Shown in pieces: positions 61,380 to 64,000 of a stretch of DNA of 64,000 bases; the stretch's first letter is position 1; each line of letters begins with the position of its first letter. Made by a program: the position numbers and the translations under genes. The stretch comes from Montanilutibacter psychrotolerans. GTDB lineage: Bacteria > Pseudomonadota > Gammaproteobacteria > Xanthomonadales > Xanthomonadaceae. The stretch covers positions 50,195 to 114,194 of the forward strand of contig NZ_RIBS01000009.1 of the NCBI RefSeq assembly GCF_003719825.1. Reading direction: 5' to 3'. The notes beneath the pieces were generated by a model that saw only the letters and a list, made by a program, of their open reading frames with translations, was not told the origin of the DNA and did no database searches.

Positions 61380-63229
61380 GCACCAACAACCATTACGACG
61401 TGGTCATCGTCGGCGCCGGCGTGTGCGGCGCACTGATCTCCAAACAGCTGGGGCTGGTGGGCAAGAAGGTGCTGATCCTCGAGTCCGGCGATCCGCTGCC
61501 GGCCAACACCAACGAGTACATGGAGCGGTTCTACATGGCCTCGGTGAAGTTGCCCGAAGTGCCCTACACGCCGCTGGTGTTCACCGACGACGCCGGCACC
61601 AGCGTCACCGATCCCAACAACTTCAACATCGGCCGCGCCACCACCGCGACGTTGGCGCCCAACAACTGGAACCAGCCCGACCAGGCCTACATGGTCCAGC
61701 AGGGCCCGCTGGCGTTCAGCAGCACCTACGAACGCATCGCCGGCGGCACCATGCGGCACTGGCTCGGCACCAGCCTGCGGTTCGTGCCCAACGACTTCCT
61801 GATGTACAGCCAGTACCACGTGATGGTGGACTGGCCGCTGGACTACGGCGACCTGGAGACCTGGTACGGCAAGGCTGAATCCGAGATCGGCGTGTCGGCC
61901 GATGTGTCCACCCAGGGCTATCTCGGCATCACGTTCCCGTCGGGCTACCAGTACCCGATGAACCCGATCCCGCCGTCGTTGGTCGATCAGGCCGTGACCA
62001 CCGCAGTGACCGGCAAGACCGCGTTGAACATGCCGCTGGTGGTGACCGAGACGCCGGCGGGCCGCAACTCGCAGCCCTACCAGAGCCGCCCGACCTGCGC
62101 GGGCAACACCAACTGCATTCCGATTTGCCCGATCCAGGCCAAGTACGATCCGAGCGTCACCCTCAAGGCCGCCCTCAACACCGGCAACGTGACCATCTGG
62201 CCCCGCACCGTGGCCTGCCATGTCACGCTCGATGACGACAACGACCAGGTCACCGGCATCGACTACCTGCAGTACGACAGCAACACCGGCACGCAGACCG
62301 GCAGCGGCACCGTCACGGCCACGCGCTACATCATCGCCGCCCACGCGATCGAAACGCCGCGCCTGTTGCTGATGTCCACCAACTGCGGTCGCACGCCCGA
62401 CGGCGTGGCCAACACCAGCGGCCAGGTCGGCTGCAATCTCATGGATCACCCGCTGTACCTCGCCTGGGCCCTGGCGCCCAAGCCGGTGTATGGCTATCGC
62501 GGGCCGCTGGCGACTTCGGGCATCGAAAGCACCCGCGACGGCGAGTTCCGCAAGGACCGCGCCGCGTTCCGCATCGAGATCGGAAACGAGGGCTGGAACT
62601 TCTCGATCGGCGATCCGTGGACGACGACGCTCGACTTCATCAACGGCATGAACGCCAGTCAGCTCAATCCGCCATTGAACCCGGGCGGCAACCCGCCGGC
62701 GCTGTGGGGCAACGAGCTGGTCAGGGCGCTCAACGATGGCCTGTCGCGGCAGTTCCGCCTGGGCTTCCTGGTCGAGCAGACGCCCGAGCCAGGCAACCGC
62801 GTCACGCTGTCGAAGACCGAGACCGACCATCTCAACCTGCCGCGCCCGCAGATCGACTACAACCTGTCGGACTACACCAAGGCCGGCATGGTGGCGGCCA
62901 AGCAGACCGCCGACGAGATCTTCGCGATGATGGGTGCCAAGCAGTACACCACCGCACCCGATGCCGACGATCCGGCGTCGTTCGAGATCGAGATCGACAA
63001 CAAGATGGAACGCCTGAAGTTCTTCGGTTCGGGCCACATCGTCGGCACCTACTGCATGGGTACCGATTCGTGCAACTCGGTGGTCAACGCCGACCAGCGC
63101 TCCTGGGATCACTCCAACCTGTTCCTGGTGGGCAGTGGCGTGTTCCCGACCGTGGCCACCGGCAATCCCACCCTGACCATTGCCGCGCTGGCGCTGCGGG
63201 CGGCCGATACGGTGCTCGCCGATCTGTAG
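61376..63229 (+). CDS. GMC oxidoreductase, FAD/3Fe-4S dehydrogenase catalytic subunit
   Basis: A 617-residue GMC-family catalytic subunit like FAD-GDH, sorbitol or gluconate dehydrogenase. Rossmann FAD motif YDVVIVGAGVCGALISKQLG and LILESGD; AGGTMRHWLG; CAGNTNCIPICPIQAKY with Cys241, Cys247 and Cys251 matching the CX5CX3C 3Fe-4S site of Burkholderia FAD-GDH. The C-terminal GMC motif is FGSGHIVGTYCMG then VGSGVFPTVATGNPTLTIAALALRAADTVL, with the catalytic His and Asn positions. It is translated with the small subunit. The sugar or polyol substrate is unknown. Confidence 0.92.
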   Translation: MSTNNHYDVVIVGAGVCGALISKQLGLVGKKVLILESGDPLPANTNEYMERFYMASVKLPEVPYTPLVFTDDAGTSVTDPNNFNIGRATTATLAPNNWNQPDQAYMVQQGPLAFSSTYERIAGGTMRHWLGTSLRFVPNDFLMYSQYHVMVDWPLDYGDLETWYGKAESEIGVSADVSTQGYLGITFPSGYQYPMNPIPPSLVDQAVTTAVTGKTALNMPLVVTETPAGRNSQPYQSRPTCAGNTNCIPICPIQAKYDPSVTLKAALNTGNVTIWPRTVACHVTLDDDNDQVTGIDYLQYDSNTGTQTGSGTVTATRYIIAAHAIETPRLLLMSTNCGRTPDGVANTSGQVGCNLMDHPLYLAWALAPKPVYGYRGPLATSGIESTRDGEFRKDRAAFRIEIGNEGWNFSIGDPWTTTLDFINGMNASQLNPPLNPGGNPPALWGNELVRALNDGLSRQFRLGFLVEQTPEPGNRVTLSKTETDHLNLPRPQIDYNLSDYTKAGMVAAKQTADEIFAMMGAKQYTTAPDADDPASFEIEIDNKMERLKFFGSGHIVGTYCMGTDSCNSVVNADQRSWDHSNLFLVGSGVFPTVATGNPTLTIAALALRAADTVLADL

Positions 63230-63298
63230 GGCAGGCCCGGGCGCATCGCCGCGATTGCGCGGCGATGCGCCATGCCCCTGGGTGGAGGAGTGATTCGC

Positions 63299-63481
63299 AT
63301 GCGCCGACGCCGCCGTCATCCGACGACCGCCTTCCTGCTGGCCACCGCGGTGCTGGCCGGTTGCGTCGCCGCCGCGACGGCCATCGCCGTTGCCGACCCC
63401 AGTGGTCCAGGCAGTGCCCGGTACGGGAGCCTTTCTGAACCGGCAAGTTCTGTTTTGCACTGCAGCGTGCAAGCCACCTAA
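63299..63481 (+). CDS. Very small lipoprotein of unknown function
   Basis: A 60-residue frame with a strongly basic start and lipobox: MRRRRRHPTTAFLLATAVLAGCVAA. The ATG is preceded by GGAGGAG about 8 bases away. The mature part is only about 38 residues, Ala/Ser/Pro-rich, with one Cys near the end. It lies 69 bases after the GMC gene and 45 bases before a terminator, which closes the cluster. It could be a real secreted peptide or a spurious frame. Confidence 0.5.
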   Translation: MRRRRRHPTTAFLLATAVLAGCVAAATAIAVADPSGPGSARYGSLSEPASSVLHCSVQAT

Positions 63482-63526
63482 CGAATCCTTCACGATCGAC
63501 CCGCATCCCGACGTGGGGGAGGGAGC

Positions 63527-63565
63527 AAGCCCGCAACCGGTTCGACCGGGGCGGGCTTTTTTATT
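63527..63565 (+). terminator. Rho-independent terminator of the oxidoreductase cluster
   Basis: AAGCCCGC (63527-63534) pairs with GCGGGCTT (63551-63558) around an inner CCGG/CCGG stem, followed by TTTTATT. It is the likely 3' end of the 57071-63481 transcription unit. Confidence 0.88.
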
Positions 63566-63617
63566 GCCTGGGTGATGCCGGCGCATTCATGTCGATGACT
63601 GCGCACGACGTGCGCAC

Positions 63618-63910
63618 CGCCCGCGGACGATGGCGCCGCACGTTGTCCCGGGTAGGGCGCATTAGCCGAAGGCGTAATGCGCCGGATGGGACTGCGATGA
63701 AGATCAACCGCGACGTGAACACATACGGCGCAACGCCCTTCGGTTGTTGCGCCCTACGCAACGTGTGCGTCGCCCGCGGACGATGGCGCCGCAGGAGGTC
63801 CCGGGTAGGGCGCATTAGCCGAAGGCGTAATGCGCCGGATGGGACACGCGATGAAAATCAACCGCGACGTGAACACATACGGCGCAATGCCCTTCGGTTA
63901 TTGCGCCCTT
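63618..63910. repeat. Two tandem REP/BIME units (about 153 bp period)
   Basis: Two near-identical units (63618-63770, 63771-63910). Each holds a GTAG-headed hairpin (GTAGGGCGCATTAGCCGAAG then GCGTAATGCGCC) and, about 60 bp on, an inverted second hairpin (GGCGCAA.GCCCTTCGGTT then .TTGCGCCCT). GTAG heads and paired inverted hairpins are typical of RAYT-associated REP elements. No RAYT gene is in the window. An ORF reads through, but its coding potential is spurious. Confidence 0.85.
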
Positions 63911-64000
63911 GTATCTTCAACCCACCAGCGATGGGCTGGTGATCCGGGGGCACTCGGATCGGTGCAGGGAGAGACTGTTTGCGCCCTGAGACTGCGAGTC

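Noticed and set aside
63589..63942. A 117-codon ORF through the REP repeats
   Set aside because: It is made of two copies of the repeat unit; the open frame comes from the repeats, with no independent sign of coding.

Overview
The window is a high-GC, densely coded gammaproteobacterial chromosome segment, most likely from the Lysobacteraceae/Xanthomonadaceae (Lysobacter/Luteimonas/Xanthomonas side). This rests on the housekeeping genes (prmA, a DUF3426 zinc-ribbon protein, fis, purH and purD on one strand; aroQ-accB-accC; cutA-dsbD-tlpA; a bactofilin between two DUF6776-type genes) and on GTAG-headed REP repeats. Genus cannot be fixed from sequence alone. No rRNA, prophage, transposase, recombinase or CRISPR array was seen; one tRNA (elongator Met) is present.

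Layout. 1-1.6 kb: three attC-like sites separated by short + strand ORFs, the distal end of an integron cassette array whose integrase would lie to the left. 1.6-2.5 kb: a TacA/TacT-type toxin-antitoxin pair with its own palindromic operator. 2.7-13 kb: GST, btuB under a cobalamin riboswitch, a TfoX-C protein, fRMsr, bioD, an RND efflux pair, and a phasin with a PhaR-type operator. 13.2-24 kb: queD, tRNA-Met, rppH, Fur-controlled bfd-bfr, bactofilin cluster, erpA-nudC, ampE, small membrane proteins and an LplT-PlsC fusion. 24.3-25.7 kb: a 1.3 kb insertion flanked by a perfect 72-bp duplication of the purD 3' end. It carries an HsdS-tail fragment, a Fic protein and a convergent small ORF with a Fic-inhibitory motif. 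25.7-29.4 kb: purD, a lipoprotein, purH.

29.7-37.8 kb: eight genes with 4- to 8-base start/stop overlaps form one operon on the opposite strand between purH and fis. They encode two CDP-alcohol phosphatidyltransferases, an alpha/beta hydrolase-methyltransferase fusion, a PAP2-dual-specificity phosphatase fusion, a PlsC acyltransferase, a CdsA-type enzyme and two membrane proteins of unknown role. The set recalls the uncharacterised E. coli ynbABCD genes and reads as a complete predicted route to an unknown phospholipid. It is the best candidate here for an undescribed system.

37.8-52.8 kb: fis, DUF3426, prmA, accCB-aroQ, the DsbD operon (DsbD carries a duplicated N-terminal domain), a secreted endonuclease I, a possible Clp-controlled small RNA, and groESL with both a sigma-32 promoter and a CIRCE operator. 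52.9-63.5 kb: an oxidoreductase cluster with a multicopper oxidase, a flavin amine oxidase, a BBE-type bicovalent flavoenzyme, an ABM-fold protein, a DyP-N-terminus-like small protein and a three-gene FAD/3Fe-4S GMC dehydrogenase with a mono-haem c lipoprotein. The right edge holds two tandem REP/BIME units.
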